Assembly (NCBI RefSeq): GCF_002964975.1
Contig: NZ_PSZM01000046.1
Span: forward strand, 1 to 64,000
Direction of reading: 5' to 3'
Length of the DNA stretch: 64,000 bases
DNA from: Apibacter adventoris
Lineage (GTDB): Bacteria > Bacteroidota > Bacteroidia > Flavobacteriales > Weeksellaceae
Under the pieces are notes generated by a model, which saw only the letters and a program-made list of their open reading frames with translations, ran no database searches and had not been told where the DNA came from. Below are positions 36,039 through 46,700 of the stretch, in pieces. The position numbers were made by a program, and so were the translations under genes. Numbering within the stretch: the stretch's first letter is position 1; each line of letters begins with the position of its first letter.

Positions 36039-36710
36039 TTAGTTAGCTACAGCTAAAGTAAAAATACTTACTTGTGAAGTTTTAATTTTTAAAAGTTCTT
36101 CTGTGCAATATATTAACGTTGAACCGGTTGTTAAAACATCATCCACTAATAGAAAATGTGATTTTTTAGAATTTGTTCTTTGAAACGTATTTTTCATTCT
36201 TTCCATACGTTCATATTTTCCAGATTGAGTTTGAGATTTTAAATGGTAAATGCGTTTAAGAGTATAATCATCATATTCACAATTTAACAAATCAGCTAAT
36301 CTTTTTCCACATAAAGTTAATTGGTTATAATTTCGATTTTTTAATCTTTTAGGATGTATAGGAACAGGAATTACGGTTTCTATTTTTTTTAAGAAAGGAT
36401 TATCTTTATTATTTTGAAACCATATTTCAGCTAACCATTCACCAAGTTCAGGCATGTTTTTATACTTAAGGTGATGAATTAGTTTCTGTGTAATATTATT
36501 TTTAGTAAAATTTAATAAAGCAGAGGCAGATTCAATTTTTGTTATTAAATTTAATTTTTCACATAGATAGTTTTCATTATTTAAAATTATCCCTGTAAAA
36601 GGGAGTTTTGTTTTACAAACTTCACATAAATACAATTGTGATGAGGGAATAATAATTTCACAGTTAATACATTTTTTAGGGAATAACATATTAAGAACTT
36701 CTTGCCACAT
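36039..36710 (-). CDS. comF: ComF family phosphoribosyltransferase-like protein
   Basis: A 223-residue protein with an N-terminal four-cysteine zinc ribbon (KCINCEII ... LYLCEVCKTKLPF) and a PRTase domain ending in the PRPP-binding loop LLVDDVLTTGSTLI. ComF/GntX proteins are linked to DNA uptake and purine salvage-type chemistry in other bacteria; the reaction is not established. It also shows VIPVPIHPKRLKNRNYNQ, a family hallmark. Its start codon region overlaps the promoter of the divergent queD gene. Confidence 0.88.
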   Translation of the reverse strand: MWQEVLNMLFPKKCINCEIIIPSSQLYLCEVCKTKLPFTGIILNNENYLCEKLNLITKIESASALLNFTKNNITQKLIHHLKYKNMPELGEWLAEIWFQNNKDNPFLKKIETVIPVPIHPKRLKNRNYNQLTLCGKRLADLLNCEYDDYTLKRIYHLKSQTQSGKYERMERMKNTFQRTNSKKSHFLLVDDVLTTGSTLIYCTEELLKIKTSQVSIFTLAVAN

Positions 36711-36731
36711 AATTTTTTTGATTTACCTTTG
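36702..36731 (+). promoter_or_regulatory. queD promoter
   Basis: TTG (36702-36704), exactly 19 bp, then TACCTTTG (36724-36731): a full match to the Bacteroidetes consensus. The -33 box lies inside the first codons of comF on the other strand. Expected start of transcription is near 36738. Confidence 0.65.
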
Positions 36732-36754
36732 CTTAAATATAGAGAAATTATTGA

Positions 36755-37207
36755 GTGGTGATTCGACTAACAAAAATATTTACTTTTGAAACTGCTCATG
36801 CTTTATGGGGGTATGATGGTAAATGTAAAAATATTCATGGACATTCTTATAAATTGTATGTGACAATAAAAGGGATTCCTGTAGATGATCTAGATGATAA
36901 AAAAAACGGCATGGTGATGGATTTTAGTGATCTGAAATTAATAGTTAATTCTTTAATAATAGACCCTTTAGATCATGGTGTAGTATTAAATGCCCAATCG
37001 AAACACAAGGATTTAGGAGAAAGATTAATAGCAGAAGGACATAAAGTAATTTTTACCGATTATCAGCCTACTTGTGAGAATATGTTGATAGATTTTGCAA
37101 AAAAAATACAAGCAAAGCTTCCCCAAAACATATTGTTAGTCAAGTTAAAATTATATGAAACAGAAACTTCTTATGGAGAATGGAGACTGGAAGATCAAAT
37201 GAAATAA
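36755..37207 (+). CDS. queD: 6-carboxytetrahydropterin synthase
   Basis: A PTPS-family enzyme of 150 residues that converts dihydroneopterin triphosphate to 6-carboxytetrahydropterin in queuosine synthesis. The zinc-binding histidines are in FETAHALWGYDGKCKNIHGHSYK (His16, His31, His33 if the start is 36755). Start is GTG: two consecutive GTG codons (36755 and 36758) are possible, and no ATG is available before the conserved N-terminus. It overlaps the next gene by 28 bp. It complements queA elsewhere in the window. Confidence 0.92.
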   Translation: MVIRLTKIFTFETAHALWGYDGKCKNIHGHSYKLYVTIKGIPVDDLDDKKNGMVMDFSDLKLIVNSLIIDPLDHGVVLNAQSKHKDLGERLIAEGHKVIFTDYQPTCENMLIDFAKKIQAKLPQNILLVKLKLYETETSYGEWRLEDQMK

Positions 37208-37971
37208 ATTTAGTAAAAGGAAAAAAAGTTTACTTTGCCTCTGACCAACATTTTGGAGCTCCTAATGAAAAAGATTCAAAAATTAGGGAAAAAAAGTTTA
37301 TTAACTTTTTAGATAGTATAAAAGGAGATTGTCAGGTCTTATTTTTATTAGGAGACTTATTTGATTTTTGGCATGAATACAAAACGGTTGTACCTAAAGG
37401 ATTTGTTAGAATTTTAGGCAAATTAGCAGAACTCTCAGATATGGGTATAGTTCTATATTTTTTTACAGGGAATCATGATTTATGGATGAGAGATTATTTG
37501 CAAAATGAATTGAGTATTATACTTTATACAAACGAACAGGAATTTGATATCAATAATAAAAAATTTTTTATAGCTCACGGAGATGGACTAGGTCCCGGAG
37601 ATAAAAGCTATAAAACAATGAAAAAAATATTTACTAACCCATTGGCAAGATGGTTATTTCAATGGCTCCATCCTGATATAGGAGTAACTTTAGGGAATTA
37701 TTTTTCCAGGAAAAATAAATTAATTAGTGGAGAAGAAGATATTAAATTTTTAGGAGAAGATAACGAATGGCTAATTGTATTTTCTAAAGAGAAATTAAAA
37801 GACAAAAAAATTGATTATTTTATTTATGGTCATCGTCATCTGCCTATGGATTTACCAATAGGAGAACAAAAACAAAGCCATTATGTTAATCTTGGAGATT
37901 GGATTTCTTATTTTACTTATGCGGTTTTTGATGGAGAAAGCTTAAAATTGTTAACATACAATGATAATTAA
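37180..37971 (+). CDS. LpxH-like UDP-2,3-diacylglucosamine diphosphatase (metallophosphoesterase)
   Basis: A 263-residue calcineurin-like hydrolase with the LpxH arrangement of metal motifs: ASDQHFGAPN, LLGDLFDFWHEY, FTGNHDLWM, AHGDGLGPGD and YGHRHLP. LpxH cleaves UDP-2,3-diacylglucosamine to lipid X in lipid A synthesis, and Bacteroidetes homologues are thought to do the same. The only ATG near the domain is at 37180, inside the end of queD, giving a 28-bp overlap and probable translational coupling. It is convergent with the thioesterase gene 8 bp away. Confidence 0.85.
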   Translation: METGRSNEINLVKGKKVYFASDQHFGAPNEKDSKIREKKFINFLDSIKGDCQVLFLLGDLFDFWHEYKTVVPKGFVRILGKLAELSDMGIVLYFFTGNHDLWMRDYLQNELSIILYTNEQEFDINNKKFFIAHGDGLGPGDKSYKTMKKIFTNPLARWLFQWLHPDIGVTLGNYFSRKNKLISGEEDIKFLGEDNEWLIVFSKEKLKDKKIDYFIYGHRHLPMDLPIGEQKQSHYVNLGDWISYFTYAVFDGESLKLLTYNDN

Positions 37972-37979
37972 ATTTATGA

Positions 37980-38495
37980 TTAAAACTTTTTTAAAAGCTT
38001 TTTAAGTTCATAAGCCTCTGAAGGTTTAAGTCTTCCTGACAATAGCAAAGAAAGTTCTCTCCTTTGTTTTGCTCCTTTATATCTAAAAATTTCTTCCTCT
38101 GTTTCCGGTATCAATTCAGGAACTTTTTGTGGTTTCATATTTTCATCTAAAGCCACAAAAGTATAAATACCCTCGTTAGATTTTATTTTAGTTTGATTTA
38201 AAGGGTTTTCAACCCATATGTCTGCAAAAATCTCCATAGAACTGCCAAATACACGTGAAACTTTGGCTATTACTTCTACAGTGCTGCCTAAAGGTATAGG
38301 CAAGGAAAAAGAAACATGATTTACGGAAGCGGTTACCACTCTAGCTTCAGCATGCCTTTGAGCTGCAATAGCACATGCTCTATCCATAAGGGCTAATAAA
38401 TCTCCACCAAACATATTATTACAAGTATTAGTTTCATTAGTAAGCACTATTGTTGTCATAATAGTTCGCGAATCAGAAGGAGATTTAGATTTCAT
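37980..38495 (-). CDS. Acyl-CoA thioesterase (hot-dog fold)
   Basis: A YciA/BFIT-like thioesterase of 171 residues that hydrolyses acyl-CoA. The conserved TNTCNNMFGGDLLALMDRACA supplies the active-site Asn/Asp region of the hot-dog fold, followed by VVTASVNHVSFSLPIPLGS. I place the start at ATG 38495 (MKSKSPSDSRTI), because the frame upstream of it only reads through the end of the neighbouring gene on the same strand and has no domain homology. A C-terminal charged tail (about residues 135-171) is usual for Bacteroidetes members. Confidence 0.86.
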   Translation of the reverse strand: MKSKSPSDSRTIMTTIVLTNETNTCNNMFGGDLLALMDRACAIAAQRHAEARVVTASVNHVSFSLPIPLGSTVEVIAKVSRVFGSSMEIFADIWVENPLNQTKIKSNEGIYTFVALDENMKPQKVPELIPETEEEIFRYKGAKQRRELSLLLSGRLKPSEAYELKKLLKKF

Positions 38496-38520
38496 AAAAG
38501 AGAAAATAAATAATAAATTC

Positions 38521-38919
38521 TTAAATGACAGGTAACCCAAAATTTTTAAAATTAACAATACAATTTTCGAACATTTTAAAAGATATTTTTTCCTTATCAG
38601 AAGTAAAAACTCCAAAACATTCTAAAAATAATTGTTTTTTATCTTTTAAAATATCTTTCCATTGGGATAAAATCAAACCATATTCTTCCCTCACTTGGTT
38701 TTCTTCAATAGATTCTAAGCTAGAGATTTTTTTGAAAATAGTTTCATTTTTAATATCATATTGTTGAGAAAATACAATTGAATAATAGGGAGGGAATATT
38801 TTTTTTGTAGTATCATCTATTGTTACAGAATTAAATGTGAGTTGAAATTTACCTAATGAAGGAAGTGTAATTACGTGTTCATTTTCTAATATTTGAATTA
38901 TATGGGATATTAGATTCAT
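38521..38919 (-). CDS. HU-domain protein of the CCDC81 type (probable)
   Basis: A 132-residue protein. Its first 60 residues (ISHIIQILENEHVITLPSLG, then KIFPPYYSIVFSQQ) resemble the prokaryotic CCDC81-like HU domain, which is found in Bacteroidetes proteins near the envelope, often with a SPOR domain. Here the second HU-like half (about 75-132) follows, but no membrane segment or SPOR domain is present, so this is a short form. It lies 25 bp upstream of the thioesterase start on the same strand. The family call is a pattern match and should be treated as tentative. Confidence 0.55.
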   Translation of the reverse strand: MNLISHIIQILENEHVITLPSLGKFQLTFNSVTIDDTTKKIFPPYYSIVFSQQYDIKNETIFKKISSLESIEENQVREEYGLILSQWKDILKDKKQLFLECFGVFTSDKEKISFKMFENCIVNFKNFGLPVI

Positions 38920-38941
38920 AAATTTAATTAATAGTTAAATT

Positions 38942-39532
38942 TTATTTTGATTTTCTGTTTTTAATTTTTTTTTTCATAAAACTAAAAAATTCCGGAGTTA
39001 CTCCAATATATGAAGCAATATATTTTTGCGAAATTTGATCTTTAAGGTCGGGGAATTTTTCACAAAAATCTAAATATCTTTCTTCTGCAGATAAACTTAA
39101 AATTTCATTTAATCGGTTACGTAAAAAAATTATAGATTTTTCTAATCCCTCATTATAATATTTTTCCAATTTAGAGTATTTTTTTATAGATTCCTCTTTT
39201 GCTTCTTTTGTCAAAATTAATATTTCTGAATCCATTGCTGCTGAAATATTAAATTTTGTCGGTTTATTATATAATAAACTTTCATTGTCTGATATCCACC
39301 AACCTTTAGATGAAAATTGTATTACATGTTCTATACCTTTTTTGTCTATAATATAACTTCGTAAACATCCGGAAATTATAAAATAATAATTATTTTCAAT
39401 TACATCTTGTTTTAATACATATTCTTTTTTATTTACTTTTTTGAATTTTAATATTGACTTCAAATAATCTTTTTCCTCTTTGTTTAAAGAAACGGTTTCG
39501 TTTACTTTTTCTAATATCTTGTCAAACATCAT
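38942..39532 (-). CDS. Crp/Fnr-family transcriptional regulator
   Basis: A 196-residue regulator with an N-terminal cyclic-nucleotide-binding fold (NYYFIISGCLRSYIIDKKG, then VIQFSSKGWWISD) and a C-terminal helix-turn-helix (QISQKYIASYIGVTPEFFSFMKKK). This short form, with no obvious cNMP-binding arginine pocket, is abundant in Bacteroidetes and usually reacts to unknown small signals. It is upstream of the HU-like gene by 22 bp and may form an operon with it. Target genes are unknown. Confidence 0.85.
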   Translation of the reverse strand: MMFDKILEKVNETVSLNKEEKDYLKSILKFKKVNKKEYVLKQDVIENNYYFIISGCLRSYIIDKKGIEHVIQFSSKGWWISDNESLLYNKPTKFNISAAMDSEILILTKEAKEESIKKYSKLEKYYNEGLEKSIIFLRNRLNEILSLSAEERYLDFCEKFPDLKDQISQKYIASYIGVTPEFFSFMKKKIKNRKSK

Positions 39533-39830
39533 AATAAAAATCTTAGAAAGCCTAATTTAAAACTTTTTTTTAATATATGTTTTTTTATATCATAATATTT
39601 AATAAAAAAATAATCAGCAAATTAATCCATATTAACTTTTAATTTTTTATCAAATATTATGATAGATTAATTTTTTTTAAAAGACTTAAATAAAGAAACG
39701 AAAGTAATTGCATGGAAATTAACAATTACTTCCAAAATATGTGGATAGATATTATATATGTGGATAGATATTATATAGTAAAATTATTAAAATAGCTTTT
39801 ATATAGCCTTAAAAAGCTTATTTTTTTACT
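39533..39830. other. AT-rich intergenic region between the Crp-type gene and lepA
   Basis: 298 bp, extremely AT-rich, with no ORF. It contains a 19-bp tandem direct repeat (39739-39776) and long A/T runs. Confidence 0.6.
39739..39776. repeat. Tandem 19-bp repeat with DnaA-box-like units
   Basis: ATGTGGATAGATATTATAT occurs twice head to tail. Each copy includes TGTGGATAG (39740-39748 and 39759-39767), one base from the DnaA box TGTGGATAA. It is embedded in the AT-rich gap before lepA. Confidence 0.7.
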
Positions 39831-41624
39831 CTAATTTAATTTTAATACAGCCAAAAAAGCAGATTGAGGAACTTCTACCCGGCCTATTTGACGCATACGT
39901 TTTTTCCCTTCTTTTTGTTTTTCCAACAATTTTCTTTTTCGTGAAATATCTCCACCATAACATTTAGCTGTAACATCTTTTCTTAATGCTTTAATAGTTT
40001 CACGAGCTATTATTTTTGCTCCTATTGCAGCCTGAATTGGAATATCAAACTGTTGTCTGGGAATAAGTTCTTTTAACTTTTCACACATTTTTTTCCCGAT
40101 GGAATAAGCGTTGTCTTGATGGATAAGTGCAGATAAAGCGTCTACAGGCTCTCCGTTAATTAGTATATCTACTTTTACTAATTTAGAAGCTTGCATTTTC
40201 GAAGGGGCATAATCAAAAGAAGCATATCCTTTTGATATTGTTTTTAATCGATCATAAAAATCAAAAACTACCTCTGCTAAAGGCATTTCAAACCATAATT
40301 CAACCCTGTCGGTTGTTAGATAGGACTGATTGGTGAGTTCTCCTCTTTTTTCAATACAAAGGGTCATAACAGCACCTATAAAATCTGCTTTAGTAATGAT
40401 AGATGCTTTAATATACGGCTCTTCTACACGGTTGAGCAAAGTGGGTTCTGGTAATTCTGAAGGGTTATGTACAGCAATTGCTTTTTCTGGAGCTTTATTT
40501 AAGTAAGCATTATAAGATACATTAGGTACAGTGGTAATTACTGTCATTTTAAATTCTCTTTCTAAACGTTCCTGAATGATTTCCATATGTAACATTCCTA
40601 AAAAACCACATCGAAAACCAAAACCTAAAGCCGCAGAGGATTCTGGTTCAAAAACAAGAGAAGCATCATTGAGCTGTAATTTTTCTAAAGCACTTCTTAA
40701 TAATTCGTATTCTTCAGTGTCTACGGGATAAATACCTGCAAAAACCATGGGTTTTACTTCTTCAAATCCTGAAATTGCTTCAGAGGCTGGATTTTCTACA
40801 GATGTAATAGTGTCTCCCACTTTAACTTCGCGGGCTTCTTTAATTCCACTCACTATATATCCGACATCTCCACATTGAATGATTTTTTTAGGAATTTGAT
40901 TTAATTTGAGTGTGCCTATTTCATCAGCATCATAGTCTTTTCCTGTTGCCATAAATTTTACTTTTTGACCTTTTTTTATGTTCCCGTTTATAATTTTAAA
41001 GTAGGCTTCAATTCCCCTAAAGGGATTAAACACAGAATCAAAAATTAAGGCTTGTAATGGAGCTTCAGGATTTCCTGAGGGAGAAGGAATTCTTTCTACA
41101 ATTTGCTCAAGCAATTCAGATACTCCTTCACCGGTCTTTCCACTTGCACGGAGGACCTCTTCTGGTTTACACCCTAAAAGATTAACGATTTCATCAGTAA
41201 CCTCTTCAGGATTAGCAGAAGGCAAATCTATTTTATTTAATACCGGTATAATTTCTAAATCATGTTCTAAGGCTAAATATAGATTAGAAATGGTTTGAGC
41301 CTGAATGCTTTGCGCGGCATCTACAATTAATAAAGCACCTTCGCACGCAGCGATAGAGCGCGAAACTTCATATGAGAAATCTACATGCCCAGGAGTATCA
41401 ATCAAATTCAGAATATATTTTTCACCTTTATGCTCATATTCCATTTGTATGGCATGGCTTTTAATTGTAATTCCTCGCTCACGTTCTAAATCCATATCAT
41501 CCAGTGTTTGTTCTTGAAGTTCTCTGTCTGAAATAGTTTTAGTTTGTTGTAAGAGACGATCTGCTAATGTGCTTTTTCCATGATCTATATGTGCAATAAT
41601 GCAAAAATTTCGGATATTCTTCAT
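39831..41624 (-). CDS. lepA: Elongation factor 4 (LepA), ribosome back-translocase GTPase
   Basis: A translational GTPase of 597 residues with G1 [14 protein letters not shown]2 region RERGITI, G3 DTPGH, G4 NKID, an EF-G-like set of domains and the LepA-specific C-terminus ([20 protein letters not shown]). An in-frame ATG at 41645 would add seven residues, but the -7 box lies at 41650-41643, overlapping it, so the ATG at 41624 ([12 protein letters not shown]) is the true start. It acts on stalled or mistranslocated ribosomes at the membrane or in the cytosol. Single gene. Confidence 0.95.
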   Translation of the reverse strand: MKNIRNFCIIAHIDHGKSTLADRLLQQTKTISDRELQEQTLDDMDLERERGITIKSHAIQMEYEHKGEKYILNLIDTPGHVDFSYEVSRSIAACEGALLIVDAAQSIQAQTISNLYLALEHDLEIIPVLNKIDLPSANPEEVTDEIVNLLGCKPEEVLRASGKTGEGVSELLEQIVERIPSPSGNPEAPLQALIFDSVFNPFRGIEAYFKIINGNIKKGQKVKFMATGKDYDADEIGTLKLNQIPKKIIQCGDVGYIVSGIKEAREVKVGDTITSVENPASEAISGFEEVKPMVFAGIYPVDTEEYELLRSALEKLQLNDASLVFEPESSAALGFGFRCGFLGMLHMEIIQERLEREFKMTVITTVPNVSYNAYLNKAPEKAIAVHNPSELPEPTLLNRVEEPYIKASIITKADFIGAVMTLCIEKRGELTNQSYLTTDRVELWFEMPLAEVVFDFYDRLKTISKGYASFDYAPSKMQASKLVKVDILINGEPVDALSALIHQDNAYSIGKKMCEKLKELIPRQQFDIPIQAAIGAKIIARETIKALRKDVTAKCYGGDISRKRKLLEKQKEGKKRMRQIGRVEVPQSAFLAVLKLN

Positions 41625-41642
41625 ATTGAGTGTACAATAATG

Positions 41643-41650
41643 CAAAAATA
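41643..41650 (-). promoter_or_regulatory. -7 element of lepA
   Basis: Minus-strand TATTTTTG (exact TAnnTTTG), 18 bp before ATG 41624. It decides the lepA start because the upstream ATG (41645) overlaps the element. Confidence 0.5.
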
Positions 41651-41945
41651 CATTTTTTATATATATAATTTTTAAGGTTTTTTAGGGTAGTAAATTCTTT
41701 AAGAATTATTATTTATAGGGATTTATATAATTAAATGTGACACTAAACGTGTAATTCATGTCCTATAGTAATGATTTTATATATCATAAAAATAAAAAGG
41801 ATAACACTTCATTATAGATAATAAAAAAAACAAGTTTTTATTTTTTATATTCATAATTTAAATATTTTATGAGGAATAAATATTTCTTTTGTTTAAATCT
41901 TTTAATGATTACTTGGCCAATTTCCTATATTTATACAGTATTATA
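41651..41945. other. Intergenic region between lepA and the doxX remnant
   Basis: About 295 bp of AT-rich DNA without an ORF over 20 codons or a recognisable RNA. Confidence 0.5.
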
Positions 41946-42360
41946 TTACATTAATATTCCTTTATTTCCTTTATATAAGCTATATTTCCCGGATCCTAAG
42001 AAAAATATGGATAAAGAAGCAAGAAGGTAGAATATATTGAGTTCTCCTGCTAATCCTCCATTTTCGGAAATGTTAAATATATTCATTTCATGAACTAAAT
42101 AAATTGTCATAATCATGGTGAAGGCAACTAATAAGGAAGATATACGAGTAAATATTCCCAATATAATAAAAATGGGAGCTATAATTTCTCCTACTTGGAA
42201 CTCCGAGCCATAAGATGGAAGGAAGTCCTTTTTTTTCTAACATAATTTTAATAAAATCATGCCCATGAATTAGTTTATAAATTCCGTGAAAAATCATTAA
42301 TCCTCCTACGGAAATTCTTATAAGTAATTTTCCAAAATCCTGATTTATTCCTTTTGTCAT
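41946..42360 (-). pseudogene. DoxX-family membrane protein, frameshifted
   Basis: Two overlapping frames together encode one DoxX protein. The first (from ATG 42360) gives KLLIRISVGGLMIFHGIYK and then MLEKKGLPSI. The expected continuation YGSEFQVGEIIAPIFIILG, then IFTRISSLLVAF, is in another frame that runs to 41946. The join needs one extra base removed, or two missing bases restored, near 42203-42210, just downstream of an A8 run. DoxX proteins are small four-helix membrane proteins of quinone or redox type. It may be a real pseudogene or a sequencing indel. Confidence 0.75.
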
Positions 42361-42545
42361 TTTTTTTTAAGTTTAAAGATTAATACTATCCAAAAATAAA
42401 AATTTTTATTGTATAGTTTTCTTATCTTTTGTTAATAAATTGAGATTTTTTTAATGTATAGATAAGGCTTAATAAATATATTGAATTTTTGTTTTGTGGT
42501 ATGCTAAATAATTTATGAAAAATAGAGAGAATAGTATATAAAGTA

Positions 42546-42579
42546 CACAAGCTGAATTATTTATATTATTCAGCTTGTG
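42546..42579. terminator. Hairpin beyond the AraC-type gene
   Basis: A perfect 12-bp stem CACAAGCTGAAT (42546-42557) and ATTCAGCTTGTG (42568-42579), loop of 10, 15 bp beyond the stop of the minus-strand regulator. No clear U tract on the minus strand, so it may only stabilise the 3' end. Confidence 0.5.
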
Positions 42580-42593
42580 GGGAATTTAATTTT

Positions 42594-43538
42594 CTACAAT
42601 GGTTTTATAGGTATACATATGTCTAGTATAAATTTTTTTTCAGGATGTTCATCATGATTGTTATGATAGAGTTCATAACTACAAGATCCTGCTGGTTGGT
42701 AACCACTTTCGGTTAGCCAAAGACACATGGTATTCCATGACTTTTCAAATTCGTTATCTTTAATTTCAAAATGTCCTACTGCATAGTTCCCTCCAGGAAT
42801 TATAGATTTACCTATTTCTCCTTCTACTTTTACATCATTTTCAACAGTAATGCAAGCATCTTGACGTACTTTTTCTATATCAGTAACTGAAGGATCGTCT
42901 TGATATACAGTTACAGTTTTAGTAGTGGGAGTGATAAGATTTTTAGGAGTTGCCCATTTGAAAAGTTTGTCATAAGCCTGACCTATTTTATTGAATGCAC
43001 CCACATGTCGACAATAAATAAGATGTAATTCAGGCATTTGTTTGATTTCGATTTTTGTGTTCATTATTACTAATTCATTTTGTTTTATGTAGCAAATATG
43101 ATCACTTTTTTCTTCTATATTTTTGCTTATCTTGCTAACAAGTTTGCCATTCTTGCTATATCGGATTCCATTTTTAATAAATATAGCTTTATCTAATTTT
43201 CTAAATTCTTTGGCGTTTATTTTAAAATAGGATTTAAAAGCTCTGCTAAATGAAGATATATTTGTAAATCCGTATTGGAATGCAATTTCTTGGATTGAGT
43301 CTTTCGTGTTATTTTGTAGATGAGAAGCGACCTTTTCTAATCGTATCCGCAAAAGGAAATGTTTGGGCGTTTCTCCGGTAATAAATGTAAATATTCTATG
43401 AAAATGATATGGTGAGAATAATGCTATATTTGCCATTACTGAAAGATCAATAGTAGAATCTATATTATTATTAATGTAATCCATTACCCAATTTATACGG
43501 GCAATATATACTTGTTTGCTCTCTTCCTTAGAAACCAT
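42594..43538 (-). CDS. AraC-family regulator with GyrI-like effector domain
   Basis: A 314-residue regulator. Residues about 10-115 carry two helix-turn-helix motifs of the AraC family (DLSVMANIALFSPYHFHRIF and IQEIAFQYGFTNISSFSRAF). Residues about 155-314 are a GyrI-like/BmrR-type effector-binding domain (MPELHLIYCRHVGAFNKIG ... GNYAVGHFEI ... FILDICIPIKP). Proteins of this build sense hydrophobic or cationic compounds and often activate efflux genes. No obvious target is adjacent; the nearest gene downstream is the broken doxX. Confidence 0.9.
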   Translation of the reverse strand: MVSKEESKQVYIARINWVMDYINNNIDSTIDLSVMANIALFSPYHFHRIFTFITGETPKHFLLRIRLEKVASHLQNNTKDSIQEIAFQYGFTNISSFSRAFKSYFKINAKEFRKLDKAIFIKNGIRYSKNGKLVSKISKNIEEKSDHICYIKQNELVIMNTKIEIKQMPELHLIYCRHVGAFNKIGQAYDKLFKWATPKNLITPTTKTVTVYQDDPSVTDIEKVRQDACITVENDVKVEGEIGKSIIPGGNYAVGHFEIKDNEFEKSWNTMCLWLTESGYQPAGSCSYELYHNNHDEHPEKKFILDICIPIKPL

Positions 43539-43651
43539 AATACTATAGTATAAATTTAGTATTTATACGTATATAATTATTTACAAATCTTGCTAAATTA
43601 ATTTATAGGGTAAAGTAAATGAATATTATAGTTCAATAAATTTTTTAATAA

Positions 43652-43677
43652 AAAAAGCCCTATATATAGGGCTTTTT
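43652..43677 (-). terminator. carB terminator
   Basis: AAAAAGCCCTAT/ATAGGGCTTTTT with a 2-base loop; A and T runs on both flanks. It lies 25 bp beyond the carB stop and closes the carA-lipoprotein-carB transcript. Confidence 0.8.
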
Positions 43678-43701
43678 CTTAAATTGAATTTTAATATCTT
43701 T

Positions 43702-46700
43702 TTAAAAAGGTTTAATGTCACAACTGATAGATTCTAGTACCTGAATAACAGCAGCTGTAGTATCTAATGAAGTGAAACAAGCCACACTATTTTCCACCGC
43801 ATTTCTTCGGATTAAGAATCCGTCTTCCTGAGCAGTTCCATCATTGGAAAGTGTATTAATTACAAATTGAGCTTTTCCTTGTTGCATAATTTTTACAATA
43901 TTATTTTCTTCACTTTCCAATTTATTTATTTCAACTACAGGAATATTATAATTACGAAAATATTTAGCAGTTCCTTGCGTTGCCATAATGGTATATCCTA
44001 TATTATAAAATCTTTTAGCCAAAGGAAGAGCTTCTGCCTTATCTTTATCTGCTACTGTAAATATGGCATTCCCTAATATAGGGATATTGATATGGCTGGC
44101 TCGCAATGCTTTGTATAGGGCTCTTTCATAAGTAATATCTCTTCCAATTACTTCTCCGGTAGATTTCATTTCAGGACCTAAAGTGATATCAACTGCACGT
44201 AATTTAGCAAAAGAAAATACAGGGGCTTTGACATAAATATTATTGGTTTCCGGATAACAATCCATAGCTAGTCCTTGATCTTTCAAAGATTTTCCTAAAA
44301 CTGCTTGAGTTGCTACTTTTGCTAATGGAATTCCTGTTACTTTACTCATGAAAGGAATCGTTCGACTAGAGCGCGGGTTTACTTCCAGAACATAAATTTT
44401 TCCTTTCATTAAAACAAATTGAATATTCATTAATCCCACAATTTTAAAACCTTTGGCAAGCGCCTGAGTTTGTCTTATAATTTCTTTTTTTTCATCTTTA
44501 GATAAAGTTTGTGTAGGATATACGGCAATTGAGTCGCCTGAATGTACACCGGCTTTTTCAATATGTTCCATAATGCCCGGAATAAAAACATCTAAACCAT
44601 CACATACAGCATCTACTTCTATTTCTTTACCTACTAAATATTTATCTATTAATATGGGTTGTTTTTCATGTACATTGATTGCTTCCTTCATGTATCTTTC
44701 CAATTCGGAATTTTCATATACAATTTGCATAGCTCTTCCACCTAAGACATAGGATGGACGTATTACAACCGGATAACCTATTGTATTTGCAACTTTTAAA
44801 GCTTCTTCTAAATTAAAAACAGTATCTCCTTTAGGCCGGGCAATATTTAATTCATTTAATTGTTCTTCAAATTTTTTCCTATCTTCAGCTCTGTCAATAT
44901 CTTCTACTGTAGTTCCCAGAATTTTCGCTCCGGCATCTACGGCTGCTTGTGCTAGATTAATCGCAGTTTGTCCCCCAAATTGAACAAAAACTCCATCAGG
45001 TTTTTCTAAATCTATTATAGAAGTAATAGATTCTCTGGTTAGAGGTTCAAAATAAAGTTTATCTGAAATACTGAAATCTGTAGATACTGTTTCAGGATTA
45101 CTATTAATAATTATAGCTTCATATCCAGCTTCCTTAAGAGATAAAACACTATGAACGGTAGCATAATCAAATTCTACTCCTTGTCCTATCCGTATCGGAC
45201 CGGAACCTAAAACAATTACTTTTTTCCGGTTTGTACGTATGGATTCATTTTCTGATCCATATGTACTGTAAAAGTAAGGGGTTTCAGAAATAAATTCAGC
45301 TGCACAGGTATCAACCATTTTATATACAGGGACTATATGCTTTTCTTTTCTTATTTCATATACTTCTTTCTCTTTTATGTTCCATAATTGAGCAATTTCC
45401 CAATCTGAAAAGCCATACTTTTTAGCCTTAGCCAGTATTTCTGTATTTTGAGGATTATTTTTTAATTCTTTTTCTAGATCTATAATATGTTGAAGTTTGG
45501 CAAGGAAGAAGATATCAATTTTTGTAACTTCATATATTTTTTGAATACTAATTCCATTTCTCAGCGCTTCAGCTATTAAGAACAAACGTTCATCATCTGC
45601 TTTTTTCAATCTTTCATCAAGTGTAACAATATTAAAAGGTTCCATATCTTTTTTGTGCAGATGTAAACAACCAATTTCTAATGACTGTACAGCTTTTAAT
45701 AAAGATTCTTCCAAGGTAGTACCGATAGCCATAACCTCACCTGTGGCTTTCATTTGAGTACCTAAATGTCTGTTTGCACTTTGAAATTTATCAAATGGCC
45801 ATCTGGGAATTTTGGCCACAACATAATCCAATGAAGGTTCAAAACAAGCATAAGTAGTGTTGGTTACCGGATTTTTCATTTCATCTAATGTAAGGCCTAC
45901 TGCAATTTTAGCAGCTAGTTTTGCAATTGGGTATCCGGTGGCTTTAGAGGCTAATGCGGAGGATCGGCTAACCCTTGGATTCACTTCAATTACAATGTAT
46001 TCTCGGCTAAAAGGATCTAAAGCGAATTGAACATTGCACCCTCCTTCTATTTTTAAAGCTCGTATTATTTTTAACGCTGAATTTCTTAATAACTGGTATT
46101 CTTGGTCTGCTAAAGTTTGGCTGGGAGCAAAAACGATGGAATCTCCGGTATGGATGCCGACAGGATCAAAGTTTTCCATATTACATACCACAATTGCATT
46201 ATCATTAGCATCGCGCATTACTTCATATTCAATTTCTTTATATCCGGCGATGCTTTTTTCAATCAAACATTGGTGAACCGGGCTGTATTTTAATCCGGAT
46301 TCTGTTATTTCTATTAATTCTGTTTCATTTTCAGCAATTCCTCCTCCTGTTCCACCTAAAGTAAAAGCAGGTCTTACAATAATGGGATAGCCGATCTGAT
46401 TAGCAAAGTCTATGGAAGCTTTTACTTCATTGACAATTACACTTTCGGCAATAGGTTCATTAATTTTTTCCATTAATTGTTTAAATAAGTCCCTGTCCTC
46501 TGCTTGTTCAATGGAAGAGAGTTTGGTCCCTAATATTTCCACATCATATTGATTTAAAGTTCCTGCTTTTGCTAATTCAACCGCAAGATTTAAACCGGTT
46601 TGCCCACCTAAAGAAGGAAGTAATGCATCGGGGCGCTCAAGGGCAATAATCTGTTGAAGGAAATCCAGAGTAAGGGGCTCCATATATACTGTATCTGCAA

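Noticed and set aside
38496-38615. N-terminal extension of the thioesterase
   Set aside because: The extra 40 residues read through the end of the neighbouring gene and have no domain character; ATG 38495 fits the family.
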